From Rhineura floridana (taxonomy: Eukaryota; Chordata; Lepidosauria; Squamata; Rhineuridae): a DNA stretch of 64,000 nucleotides. The position numbers and the translations under genes are program-made. The notes under the pieces were generated by a model. That model saw only the letters and a list, made by a program, of their open reading frames with translations. It was not told where the DNA came from and searched no databases. This document shows, one piece after another, positions 9,055 through 20,404 of this stretch. The DNA is taken from positions 65,669,986 to 65,733,985 of the forward strand of contig NC_084487.1 in the NCBI RefSeq assembly GCF_030035675.1. The letters run 5' to 3'. Position 1 is the stretch's first letter; each line of letters opens with the position of its first letter.

Positions 9055-10995
9055 ATTACTCAAACACTAGGATAAAGAGTCTATTGCACTGCGCTGGAAA
9101 GAGCATTACCACGACCTCCTTAATCATAACTCTATCGTGGCTGATGAGGTCTTCTCACAAATTCCACAACAACAAACTAGAGACCAGCTTGCAGTATCCC
9201 CTAATTTGGATGAAGTCAGTAAAGCCATCAATCAAATGAAGAACAACAAAGCTAGTGGACCTGATGGGATCCCCGCTGAAGACTTTAAAGAAGGTGGGCC
9301 TGAACTTACACAACAACTTTATAAGCTCCTCAAAAAAATCTGGAGGAGGGAGGAGATTCCGGAAGACTTTAGGGATGCCATAATTATCACCCTTTTAAAG
9401 AAGTGTGATAAACAGATTGCGGGAACTATTGAGGTATCTCTCTTCTTCCTACCGCAGGTAAAATCCTTGCAAGGATCCTTGCAAATCGCCTCCTACCGAT
9501 CTCAGAGGATGTCCTCCCCGAATCTCAAAATGGTTTCCACCCTTTCAGAGGGACAGTGCACATGATATTCACTGTGTGACAGCTTCAAGAACAATGCTGG
9601 GAGCAGAATCGACCTTTATATATGGCGTTTACTGATCTGACTAAGGCCTTTGATACTGTGAATCGAACTGCTCTGTGGACCATCCTTCTGAAAACTGGAT
9701 GCCCTGATAAATTTGTGAATATTTTGCGAATCTTTCATGACAACATGACAGCAACAATTTTGGATAACAATGGCTTTCAGAGCGATCCGTTCAGAGTTGG
9801 ATCAGGCATAAAACAGGGATGCGTCATTGCTCCTATTTGCTATCTTCATTGCTATGATTCTACACCTTATTGAGGAGAAACTTCCAACTGGTATAGAAAT
9901 CATATATCGAACTGATGGAAAGCTTTTTAATCTCAGTAGGCTGAAAGCAAAAAGTAAGGTAATGTCAACCTCTGTCGTAGAACTTCAATATGCCGATGAT
10001 AATGTAGTCTCTGCACATTCAGAGAAAGATCTTCAAACTATCCTAAATATCTTTGCAGAAGCATATGGAAAGCTTGGGCTCTCACTTAATATTAAAAAAA
10101 CCAAAGTGCTTCATCAACAGGTGCGAACTAGTCCCTCTGTAGCACCATCAATCCAGCTTAATGGTGTGACGCTGGAGAACGTTGATCACTTCCCCTATCT
10201 CGGCAGCCATCATTCTGTAAAAGCTGACATCAATGCTGAAATTCAACATCGTCTGAACTCTGCAAGTGCCGCATTCTCCCGAATGAAGCATAGAGTGTTC
10301 AACGATTGGGATATTTGCAGGAAGACCAAATGCTTATTTACAAAGCCATTGTACTACTGACTTTACTGTATGCCTGTGAAACATGGACCATCTATAAACG
10401 CCAGTCCCAACTTCTTGAAAGATTCCACCAATGCTGCCTCCGGAAAATTCTGCAAATTACTTGGGAAGACAGATGGACTAATGTTAGCGTTTTGGAAGAA
10501 GCAAAGATTACCAGTATTGAAACAATGATCCTTCAACATCAACTTCGCTGGACAGGCCATGTTGTTCAAATGCCTAATCACCGTCTTCCAAAGCAGCTAC
10601 TTTACTCCCAACTTAAGGATGGAAAATGGAATATCGGTGGACAGCAAAAGAGGTTTAAACATGTTCTTAAAGCGAATCTAAAAAAATGTAACATGAACAT
10701 CGAGAACTGGGAAGTCTTGGCCCATGAACACCCCAAATGGAGGTTGGCTATTATCAAAGGTGCTGTGGACTTTGAAGAAGCACGAATACAGGGCGAACGG
10801 GAAAAACGAGCTAAGCGGAAGGCACGTCAAACAAATCCTCATCGTGACCATCTTCCATCTGGAAACCTATGTCCTCACTGTGGGACGCTGTGTGGATCCA
10901 GAATTGGCCTCCACAGTCACTTATGGACCCACTGTTAAAGACCTTATCTTGGAAGACAATCTTACTCGGCCATGAGTGATCATCAATGAATGAAT
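9055..10995 (+). mobile_element. RTE-type LINE with C-terminal zinc finger, 5' truncated
   Basis: A long copy of a non-LTR retrotransposon ORF2. In order it shows KASGPDGIPAE (RT finger region, about 9250), TKAFDTVNR (palm, about 9640), a KQGCVIAP block (about 9815) and the catalytic YADDN (about 9990). A thumb region follows with LLYACETWTIYKRQ (about 10360) and LRWTGHVVQMP (about 10545). The end is a CPHCGTLCGSRIGLHSH C2H2-like finger at about 10870-10920. The reading frame is lost near 9420, at a stop near 9578 and near 9835. The endonuclease part is absent. The 3' tail is made of short ATGA/ATTA repeats. The layout resembles RTE-like elements often annotated as craniofacial development protein 2-like; the exact clade is uncertain. 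Confidence 0.85.
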
Positions 10996-10999
10996 TAAT

Positions 11000-11710
11000 G
11001 AAAATGTACAATATAATTTTATTCAATACTAAGATAGGAAAACACAAAGCTAGCAGAGGTGGGCACTACCAAAAGTAAATGTGCTTAAAATTCATATGTC
11101 ATATATTAAAATTTAAAGTGTATTCCATATCTAAAATATGCACATACAATGAATTGGCATTTTGTGACTTTTTTCTGCCATATTTATTGAATTATCTGGG
11201 AAATACAGTATTTCAGAAATATGCCCTTGAAAATGAAAACAAGACACACTAGAGTGACTGGAATTTTAGTGGGATTCATTGCAAATTAAACACATTGTCC
11301 CAAGTGTGATGATCAAAATTCCTCTTGCAACACAGCCTACCTTCCTGATTACAATGTTTTTCAGAAAACTTTTGTCTCCAGAGGTGGTGCTTAAAAGTCA
11401 TCAGCCCCCTGATGACTTAACTCTAATTCGTAGTTACCCAAGCTGAGCAACTTGTATGTCTAGTGAAGCAGGAGGTGCACCCCAACATACATGCCTGTCA
11501 TGCTGCACATGTGATTCAGGTGATATGAATTATGGGCATAGGCTTACTTTGTGCAATTTTTTTCTCTCTCCTTTTTTTATCACACATACCATCACTGGGC
11601 AACCTTCCATTATTAGTGAGTTTGCTTGTTAATGAACCAGTATGAGTGTTAGATGTTTTCTCAATGGAAGTTAAAGTTGAGGGAATCATTGGAGTTCTAT
11701 CTTTAGTGTG
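11000..11710. other. No recognisable feature
   Basis: A/T-rich sequence. I see no gene or named repeat. Confidence 0.4.
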
Positions 11711-11712
11711 TT

Positions 11713-12200
11713 TTGAATGGGGGAGTCTCTCTCACCAAATTTAGGTTAATAGATCTGGTCATGGAACTTCTCACTGCTTGGGAAACTGGGAGCACAAGAG
11801 ATAAGTTAGCAGTAGGATTGTGTTTCTTAGAAACAAACTGTGACGATGTGACTGAACTAAAACAGAAGAAATTGCAGAATAACTCTGAAATGATGATGTT
11901 GAAACAGCAACAGTAAAACTAGCAGCTTGAAGCAAGAATAGAGGTCTTGGAACAGCAAAGGCAGCAGCTTGAAATAAAAACTGAGGCCCCAGAGCAGCAA
12001 ATACTGCAACCAATGGCTACAAAGCAGCTCAACAAAGATGTTAAGGCAAGTCTGAAGGAGGACCTCAGAGGCAACATGAGAAGTCTGAAGGCCTCACAAG
12101 TGTGGCTGATGTAGAGTCTGAAGTCTCAGTGCCAGGACATGAAATTCTTCTTTGTTCAGTTGGTACAAGAGTTCAGGGCTGATCCGAAGCTCAGCTTTCT
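11713..12200 (+). other. Glutamine/glutamate-rich coiled-coil relic, unidentified
   Basis: The frame from 11713 reads an acidic then K/Q-rich sequence ending LKQQQ. After a stop it continues with QLEARIEVLEQQRQQLE, a heptad-like EQQ repeat. A second stop follows near 12113, with readable sequence to about 12200. This looks like a decayed coiled-coil coding sequence, from either a transposon ORF1-type protein or a host retrocopy. I do not recognise the family. Confidence 0.35.
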
Positions 12201-12239
12201 TTCCTGTGTTTATCTAAAAGATAATCAAAGTGACTGAAT

Positions 12240-13235
12240 GTATAAAAACATAAGAGCCTGCTGGATCAGGCCAGTTGCCCATCTAGTTCAGCATCCTGTC
12301 CTCACAGTGGCCAGCCAGATGCCTATGGGAAGCTTGCAAGCAGGACCTGAGCACGAGGGTACTCTCCCCTCCTGAGGTTTCCAGCAACTAGTATTTGGAA
12401 GCATACTGCCTCTGACTATGGAGAGAGAGCATGACCATAATGGCTAGTAGCCACTGATAACCTTTTCCTCCATGAATATGTTTAATCCTCTTTTAAAGCC
12501 ATCTAAGTTGGCGGCTATCACTTCTCTTGCGGGAGTGAATTCCATCATTTAACTGCGTTGTGTGAAGAAGTACTTTCTTTTGTCTGTCCTGAATCTTCCA
12601 ACATTCCATTTCATTGGATGTCCACGAGTTCTAGTGTTATATTAGAGGCAGAAAAACTTTTTATCTATCCGCTTTCTCCGTGCCATGCATAATTTTATAC
12701 ACTTCTATTATTATTTTATACGCCTTTTCTCTAAACAAAAAGCCGCATATGCTGCAACCTTTCCTCATAGGGGAGTTGCTCCACTCCCCTGATCATTTTG
12801 CTTATTATTATTATTATTATTTATTAGATTTGCTAGACGCCCATCTGGCAGAGATTAGTTTGCCACTCTGGGCGACGTACAACAAAAGCACAAATGATCC
12901 ATATAAAAGCATAGACAGAAAACATTAAAAGATTAAAAGGTTAAAACCCCTTTACCCTTTCTGCTTGCCCTTTCTACAGTATCCTTTTTGAGGTGAAGTG
13001 GCCAGTACTGTATACAGTATTCCAAATGTGGATGCAACATAGATTTATGTAACTGTGTTATGATATTGGCAGTTTTATTTTCAGTACTTTTCCTAATGAT
13101 CCCTAGCATAGAATTTGCCTTTTTCACAGCTGCCGCACACTGGGTCGACATCTTCATGGAGCTATCCACAATGACCCCAAGGTCTCTTTCCTGGACAGTC
13201 ATTGCATCAGTTCAGACTCCATTAGTATATATACA
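12240..13235 (-). mobile_element. CR1 LINE 3' half
   Basis: The minus-strand frame 12933-13202 reads ERDLGVIVDSSMKMSTQC and then LHPHLEYCIQYW, the C-terminal region of CR1 ORF2. The remaining minus-strand sequence matches the CR1 3' blocks seen at 324-620 and 62160-62695. 5' truncated at about 13235. An L2-type 3' end has inserted at 12797-12955. Confidence 0.85.
12797..12955 (-). mobile_element. L2-type 3' end inserted in CR1
   Basis: An ATT microsatellite is followed by GCCCATCTGGCAGAG and CACTCTGGGCGACGTAC, the 3'UTR block of the L2 subfamily ending at 6350 and 40262. It interrupts the CR1 between ATCATTTTG and CTTGCCCTTTCT. Confidence 0.75.
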
Positions 13236-13239
13236 TATG

Positions 13240-14565
13240 AAATTAAGATTTTTTTTAAAAAAAAATGTATATTAAAACCACATGGAAATTCTTCTTTTGG
13301 AAGTCTGGTCTTCAGATATTTCAAATGCAGCAGGGCACTGAAGCAGGGATCCCACTTTTCACAACTAACCAACTCTGCTCTGGGAACCTTTTGTAGAGCT
13401 GAGCAGAAGCTGTCACAATAACAGCACCATTTGAAAAACAGCTCATCTACTGTTTCAGGTTGTGGTTTTTGCCAAGCACTAACAAAATTCCCAGTCTTTT
13501 TGTTTGCTCTCACAAAAGAGATAACAGTGAAAGACCTCCCTCCCCCCTCTGTTTGATGTGCATCACTTTAATTTGTTGGGGTAGTTAATTTAAGAAGCGA
13601 TTTGCAAATAATGAATGAATGGGTGAATGTAGGTTTGCATTTCGAGAGTTGCAGGAAAACAGGTATGGAAAGGCTACTCCTCCTCATCTCTGCCTTGCTA
13701 TTACCATTTCCATTCTGCTTCACAAAGACTTCATTGTAGAGATAGCAAACTCCCCTTGTAGGCTGATAAGCGTGAGTGTGTGGGTTTTTCTTTTCTTCCT
13801 TTTGAGGTCTAACCTACCTCATCTGCTAAGAGATCTCTTTTCTGACGAATTGCATTAAATTCATCCCTGGAAGAAAACAAAAAGAATCTTGTATAATCAA
13901 AGGTCTCGAAGCAACCTGAATAAGCAAGCTCCCAGAAGAGAGGTGTTTCTCTCTGATTTCTCTCACTTTATCAAAAATACCTTTCTCAGGTTAATTCATC
14001 TCCCTTTTTTTCCTTTTTAAAGTTAACATTCACATTTGTTCTCTTTCTGTACTCTCGGCTGATAAAATACAAGAGAGCCCCAACATTTTGCTCTTCGAAA
14101 TGAACTATTGAGAGATATTCCTAGTGGAGGAGGGGGGGAATTCAGAATGGGATATATTTTCATTTGTAGAACAGAAGAAAACCGAATGTATGAATTCAGG
14201 CCCCCATCCCCTTTTATCTACTGAGAACAGAATAAAAGCCATTGATTTAAATGGCGCAACTGATGACAGGTTAAACTTCATCTACTCAAAATAGCTGGAG
14301 GCCATGCATACACAGGAGGCTTCTACCCACTTATCTGCCAGTTGATAAGGAGAAGTGTGTGTTCAAATGGCAGCTGCACATACATGTTCTCCTGCAGAGT
14401 CGACCGGTTAGATCTATGCACATGTGTAGCCTCTATAGAAACTGATTAGCACCTATCAGATGTTTGTGTAGGGAGCCGGGACTAGATTTAATACCACTCT
14501 CCTCTAAATAAGAGTCCTTCTCAGAGCTCTGTAGGCAGTCCAAACTGCTTAGTATGCATAGCTTT
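13240..14565. other. No recognisable feature
   Basis: No gene, RNA or named repeat seen. The minus-strand open frame at 13199-13513 has no recognisable domain. Confidence 0.4.
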
Positions 14566-14567
14566 AG

Positions 14568-15420
14568 ATCAGTGCTTCTCAACCAGGGGGGTGTATGAAA
14601 ATCTCAGGGGGATCATGAGTGTTTCTGAAAAAATATATACAATTTAGGTAAAAAATTAACAATATTAAAACATAAAAGTATGAAATGTTATACTCGAAAG
14701 GTGAGAAGATTGTACACAGCTTACGTGATCTGTTTGTCATCATGACTGTGCAGTAGACTGGCATTATCTCATGAGCATTATTGATGTATTTAACAAAATT
14801 TATATATTGCTTGATTGTAAAAAAACACCCTCTAAGCAGTTTATTTTGGAAGCTTGTGAGGAACCCTTTTATCACTGACATTCAGTCCTTGCCAGAGTAT
14901 CTCCAAGAAGAGTCTTGATTGATCTGCCAGAGATTATTTCAAACAATTCACTTTGGAAAATTTTTGTGCGCAATATCTCCCTGTGCACCTAAGACAGGAA
15001 AGCAGGCTCTGTGCATAATTATTCCATTTTCATCCGTATATCTTTGCAAAGCTGTTTTTTCTGCTCTTATGGCTATTAAAGCAAAGCAGTGCAACAGACT
15101 GGATGTTAAAAGTGACCTAAGATGCTCTGTCATGTATGGTGCCCAGAATCCAAAAGCTTGTGACAAGCATGCAGCATCAGTGCTCACATTAATAATAATT
15201 GAAACCAACTATTTGAAATTTAAAATGGATTTTTTGAAAATTTTAATTAAAACCCCCTAAAGTACTTTGATTTGTTTTTCTTATTAAGCCCAAAATTTTA
15301 TTTATAATGAAAAGTAATACTATTTCAATCCTTTTGAAAATTCAAATAAAATAAATGGAAGCCAGGTTTGAAGGGGTGAGGGAGTGGGGAACATGCAGTT
15401 TTTATTTTAATTTTTAAAGG
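14568..15420 (+). mobile_element. hAT transposon remnant, transposase C-terminal (dimerisation) region
   Basis: The left edge reads CAGTGCTTCTCAACCAGGGG, close to the Charlie-like hAT terminus. Further on, the frame 14919-15260 reads FSSVYLCKAVFSALMAIKAK followed by RLDVKSDLRCS. This is the hAT C-terminal dimerisation block found in ZBED5-like transposases and their host derivatives. The preceding frame has a DIQSLPEYLQEES block that fits the same family. Stops break the reading, so this is a fossil. The right terminal repeat was not found. Confidence 0.75.
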
Positions 15421-15424
15421 GCAT

Positions 15425-17790
15425 GGGTTTAAAAAGGAGCATCAGACTTCATTGAAGGTAATGTGGCCTATGCCCTCTTGCTATGTACAAATAATTTGGC
15501 AAGATATTGGGGGGGGGGAGACACACCTGTTGTGTTTATGTCTACAAAACAGTGTATCTTCCTCCTTAAAGAGAATACTACTTAAACCGAAATAATTGCT
15601 CTGTGTTGTATAAATACGTCCATCACACCCCAGCAAATAAAATATTATAACTGGTAGTTTAGATAAATACTTTCAAATATAGGATTTCTCTTTCAGCTTC
15701 AACCACCACGTAACAATCAAACACACATTATTTCAAACATAGATGAAAAAGTGCTCTACATTGCATTACTGCAGTTACAAATACAGGCATATTTCATTTT
15801 AAAAATGCCTTTTGACAACCTTTGACTGCTAATTCTCAAAAAACAAGTGCCAACACCATGAATTTTTTTAGCATTCTTCTTTAAGAACATTTTTTATTTC
15901 ATATACTCCCAGCACTTCAGTCATGATATACAGTCTAGTTGAATATGGTATTATATATCTGCAAATGATGAGTGCAAACTCACCTTGGAGTTCTTTTCAG
16001 AAGAGATAATTCACAGAGGAATCCTGTTAGATAAAAACAGGCAGAATCAATCTCTCTCTCCCCCTTGTATCTTCTCTAGACTAAGCTCAGAAGACTAAGA
16101 TTAATCAGAATTGTTTAAAAACAAAGATGAGTTGTGCTGTCTCAGAAGTGATTAATGAGATTTTCAGTTAAGATGTATCCAGACTAAGGTAAAATATGTT
16201 GTTTTTTTAAATGAGTGACAGAAGCCCGTTATTTGAAAATGCTGAAGTGGTTTGCAACTCAGAACTCCCTGCTTTCAAACACATGTATACCCAGCAGAAC
16301 CTAAACTATGCTTACTCAAAGGTAAGTCGCATTGATTTCAGTGTTATTTCCTTCTGAGTAAGTATCTTAGAATGGTAGCCATGGAACTGATGAAGTATAA
16401 GGCTTGAACACATGTTCTGCAGTGATTCCTGAACAATCTGTCCAGGATTGGGCTCACTGCCTTTGAATACTACTGCATGACAAACTATTATTTTATATTT
16501 AAGTATTTTAGTTTTGCTGTATAGCCGTATGAAATTCATAATTCCTTACACAATTTTACATACTATAGGACATCTGTTATTAGTGCTATTAGCATGAAGG
16601 ATGAAGACACCAGCTAAGATATATTCTGTAATCAATAAGGCAAAAATTCTAACGGTTCAACATTCTGTAGGTAAAACATAAGTCCAGATGAAAGCTGTAT
16701 ACTACTGGGCGGGGGGGGGGATAAATTTGTCATCCAATGAGATTTGCTTCCAAGTAAACATGTATAGGATTCCATTGCTAGTTCTTTTAAACCAAAATTC
16801 CTCAATTTGGACCACCTTTTGTGAACAACAAAGCTGCTGTTGGATTCAAAATACTGAAAAGGGTATGCTCTTTCTGTTATCTTTTTCTGAAAGGAAAGGG
16901 GGAAAGCTGCCAACTGTACTGTATTTAGTCAAGCTTTTATAAAAGATCTGTAGTTTTTTAAAAAAACAAAACACCTTACCTTTCAAGGAAAACAGCAGGA
17001 AATGAATCCAAAATATGTCCCACAGTATCATGAAATTGACTTTTCTCGCAATGTTCATTTCAATGTAGCTTCTTAATATGAAAAGTGTCCAGATAGGTGC
17101 CCTTAACTATGATGGCATCTTAAAAGTTAACGTCCTTCACGGATCTTTTGTAAATGTGGTAAACTGAAATAAAAAGAAAAAAGAAACACAATGGAGCTTT
17201 CTTGCAATGCTCAATTTTTTAGAGCTTTGGAAGTGCTGCATGCATTTTGGTTGTGCTTCTCTCATTAGTAATGCATGGTAGCTCCTTACCTGAGTCAGTA
17301 TTAGTTACATGAGACCCAACGTTCCTACTCCTCTTTTGGACTGAATCAGCCCTTTATTACGCTTGCAGACAGTGACACAGAAAGAAATCTTTCTGTGCCA
17401 TGATACTTTGAGAGATCATTTTGCATCTGTTTGCTTTGAAGCCTGAACTGACCAAGATTTCATTTTCCCCTCCCTTTTTCATATTACGGTTATAGCTTAA
17501 ATTGTTCAAACATTCAGCAGCAGTAATATTTGAAGCATTTATATTTTTTGTTTTCACATAATAACCAGAACATTAATTGACAACTCACCCCTATTCCCCC
17601 CCTTACATCTCTCCACTCACACCTTTCCCCCTCCCCTCCCTCCCCACTCTCTACAGTTCAAGAAATACGTTAAGAAATCCACAAAGTCTTAAATGGAGTT
17701 GGAATTTGTCCACTTTTATCATCTGTCACAAAATAACATATAAAAGGCCACCAGTCTACCTCAAATACATCTTTTTTCTTCTTTTTCCCT
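15425..17790. other. Mostly unassigned; scattered dispersed motifs
   Basis: No gene recognised. The dispersed short repeat (see findings) appears near 16305-16375 and 16735-16780. Poly-G runs occur near 15511-15519 and 16709-16719. C-rich sequence lies at 17580-17650. Open frames here have no domain signal. Confidence 0.4.
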
Positions 17791-17794
17791 GCAG

Positions 17795-18415
17795 CCAGTC
17801 ACAATTTAACAGTCATCTTTTCCAGTGGCATTGCTTCCCAATTTTCTGCATTAGTCCTCAGAGGGTCAACATCTGCAGGCAACCTGGTGTGCTTTGACAA
17901 GACTGGCACCCTGACAGAGGATGGGCTGGATCTCTGGGTCGTCATCCCCTGCCAAAAAAGGAGTTTCCAGAGTGTGCACAGCTTCTCCGGTGGCTGCCCT
18001 TTGCCTTGGGGGCCCCAGTGCAGAGCCATGGCCACCTGTCATTCCGTTGGTTTTGGATGGGAAGATTCAAGGAGATCCACTGGACCTAAAGATGTCTGTG
18101 GGCACCGGCTGGGAAATGGAGGAGTCTGGTCCAGAGGATGGTAAAACCGGTAAAACCACAGAGCTGTACCATTGTTAGACCAGGAGCTGCTGCTTCCCAG
18201 GTCCCCGTGGAAGGCATCGCAATCCTGCACCAATTTCCCTTCTCTTCGTCCCTGCTGAGGATGTCTGTTATCACGCAAGAACTTGGGAAGGTTGTCTGTG
18301 ATCTGTACATGAAGGAAGCCCCAGAGATGGTGGCCAGCTTTTGCAAAACAAACACCGGTATGGGCCAAAGATCTAGCATGGCCAACAGCAGGGAGGGGCT
18401 CTTAACATCTTAAGA
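17795..18415 (+). pseudogene. ATP13A4/5-like P5-ATPase processed pseudogene fragment
   Basis: Three plus-strand frames together follow the catalytic region of a P5-type cation ATPase without introns. They read FCISPQRVNIC (about 17845), LVCFDKTGTLTEDGLDLW (about 17885, the DKTGT phosphorylation motif), then VHSFSGG and PLPWGPQCRAMATCHS. KIQGDPLDLKM follows in another frame. After an interval come ASQVPVEGIAILHQFPFSS (about 18195) and YMKEAPEMVASFC (about 18310). From memory of the family, these blocks fit the ATP13A4/ATP13A5 branch better than ATP13A2 or ATP13A3. Contiguity over about 190 residues that would normally span several exons points to a retrocopy. Frame shifts near 17880, 17990 and 18130 make it non-functional. 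It is truncated at both ends and has no clear poly-A tail. Confidence 0.82.
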
Positions 18416-18417
18416 TT

Positions 18418-18530
18418 TTTAATGTTTATTGTATCTGTATGCTTATTTTGTACGTCGCCCAGAGTGGCTGGATAGCCAGCCAGATGGGCGGCTAAGAAAT
18501 TCAATAAATAAATAAAAATAAAAATAAATG
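18418..18530 (+). mobile_element. L2-type 3' end
   Basis: GTACGTCGCCCAGAGTGGCT, CAGATGGGCGGC and an AATAAATAAATAAA tail form the plus-strand version of the 3'UTR block seen at 12797 and 40262. No coding remains. Confidence 0.75.
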
Positions 18531-18569
18531 CCATCTGTCCATTGTGAGACCTTTGAGCAATGTTCCAGC

Positions 18570-19988
18570 AACATGCTATTATTTATTTATTTATTTCATT
18601 TATATACCTCCCCATAGCCAAAGCTCTCTGGGTGGTTTACAACAATTAAAAACATTACAAACAAATATACAAATTTAAAAACACATTTTTTAAAAACCAA
18701 TTTAAAAACACATGCTAAAATGCCTGGGAGAAGAGGAAAGTCTTGATCTGGTGCCAAAAAGATAACAGTGTTGGCACCAAGGAGCGCACCTCGTCAGGCA
18801 GACTATTCCATAATTTGGGGGCCACCACTGAGAAGGCCCTCTCCCTTGTTGCCAGCTACAAGCTTCCCTCCGAGTAGGCACCCGGAGGAAGCCCTTCGAT
18901 GTTGAGCATAGTGTACAGGTGGGTTCGTGTCGGGAGAAGCGTTCCATCAAGTATTGTGGTCCCAAGCTGTGTAAGGTTTTATAGGTTAAAACCAGCACCT
19001 TGAATCGAGCTCGGAAACATACAAGCAGCCAATGCAAGCGGGACAGAATCAGTTTTGTATGTTCAGACCATCTGGTCCCTGTTACCAATCTGGCTGCTGC
19101 ATTTTGCACAAGCTGCAGTTTCTGAACCATCTTCAAAGGCAGACACATATAGAGCACATTGCAGTAACCTAACTTGGAGGTTACCAGAGCATGGACAACT
19201 GAAGCCAAGTTATCCCTGTCCTAGGGGCTTAGCTGGGCCACCAACCGAAGTTGGTAGAAGGCGCTCCGTGCCACCGAGGCTACCTGAGCCTCAAGTGACA
19301 GAGATGCTTCTAGGAGAACCCCCCAAGCTACTGACCTGCTCCTTCAGGGGGAGTGCAACCCCGTCCAGGACAGGTTGGACATCCACCATCCAGTCAGAAG
19401 AACCACCCACTAACAGCATCTCAGTCTTGTCTGGATTGAGCCTCAGTTTATTAGCCCTCATCTAGTCTATTGTCGCAGTGAGGCACTGGTTCAGCACATT
19501 GACAGCCTCACGTGAAGATGAAAAAAAGAAATAGAGCTGCGTGTCATCAGCATACTGATGGCAATGCACTCCAAAACTCCGGATGACCACACCCAACGGT
19601 TTCATGTAGATGTTGAACAGCATAGGGAACAGAACTGACCCCTGCGGAACCCCATACTGGAGAGTCCAGGGTGCTGAGCAATGTTCCCCAAGCATCACCT
19701 TCTGGAGCCGATCCGCCAAGTAGGAGCGGATCCACTGCCATGCAGTCCCTCCCACTCCCAACTCAGCCAGTCTTCCCAGAAGGATACCATGGTTGATGGT
19801 ATTGAAAGCCGCTGAGACATCAAGGAGAATCAACAGTCACACTCCCCCGTCTCTCTCCCAACAGAGGCCATCATACAGGGCGACCAAGGCTGTTTCTGTG
19901 CCAAAACCATGCCTGAAACCAGACTGAAATGGATCCAGATAATCAGTCTCATCCGAGTGTCTGGAGCTGGCCTGGGTGGCGACCAACA
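18570..19988 (-). mobile_element. L2 LINE, RT and C-terminus, 5' truncated
   Basis: Minus-strand reading gives TDYLDPFQSGFRHGFGTETA (about 19940) and VSAAFNTINHGILLGRL (about 19810). It continues with YGVPQGSVLFPMLFNIYMK (about 19640) and the catalytic QYADDTQLYF (about 19560). The C-terminal LVQNAAARLVTG and LHWLLVCFRARFKVLVLTYK blocks lie at about 19100-18980. The 3' tail at 18570-18650 carries CCCCATAGCC and a TTTATTTATTTA end. The frame is broken in several places. The 5' end lies directly against L1 sequence near 19988. Confidence 0.88.
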
Positions 19989-20400
19989 TAAATCCGATCA
20001 ATTTTTTATGATGCAAGTCCTGATTTCCTCCTATATACAGGTCCAACAAAGCCAATTCTGCTGTACCATATACCTGTTGCCCTGTAATTTTTCTAATCTC
20101 ATTTGCTAGTGAATCCCAGAAACCTATTTTCCCACATTCCCACCACGTGCTTATAAGAGGCTGGCTTACTACACCACCTCCAACATAGTGAAGAACCTAC
20201 CCTTGTAATAAGAGACATACGAAGGGGGCTAAATACCACTTTTGAACAATTTTCAGGGCAGTCTCTGTAGTGGAGGATGCCACTGATTTAAATGGAAATT
20301 GCATCCACATGTTCTTCCAGAAGACATCTTTGATTTGGCAGCCTAGATCAGTTCCCCAGTTTTGTTTGAGAGTCACATTAGAACTAATGTTCTATCTATC
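19989..20400 (-). mobile_element. L1 LINE ORF2 C-terminal fragment
   Basis: The minus strand reads NWGTDLGCQIKDVFWKNMW (about 20350), then LKIVQKWYLAPF (about 20240) and TWWECGKIGFWDSLANEI (about 20140). It ends at LLDLYIGGNQDLHHKKLI (about 20020). These are the L1 ORF2 C-terminal W-rich blocks. The L2 at 18570-19988 truncates it on the 3' side. Confidence 0.78.
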
Positions 20401-20404
20401 AGAA

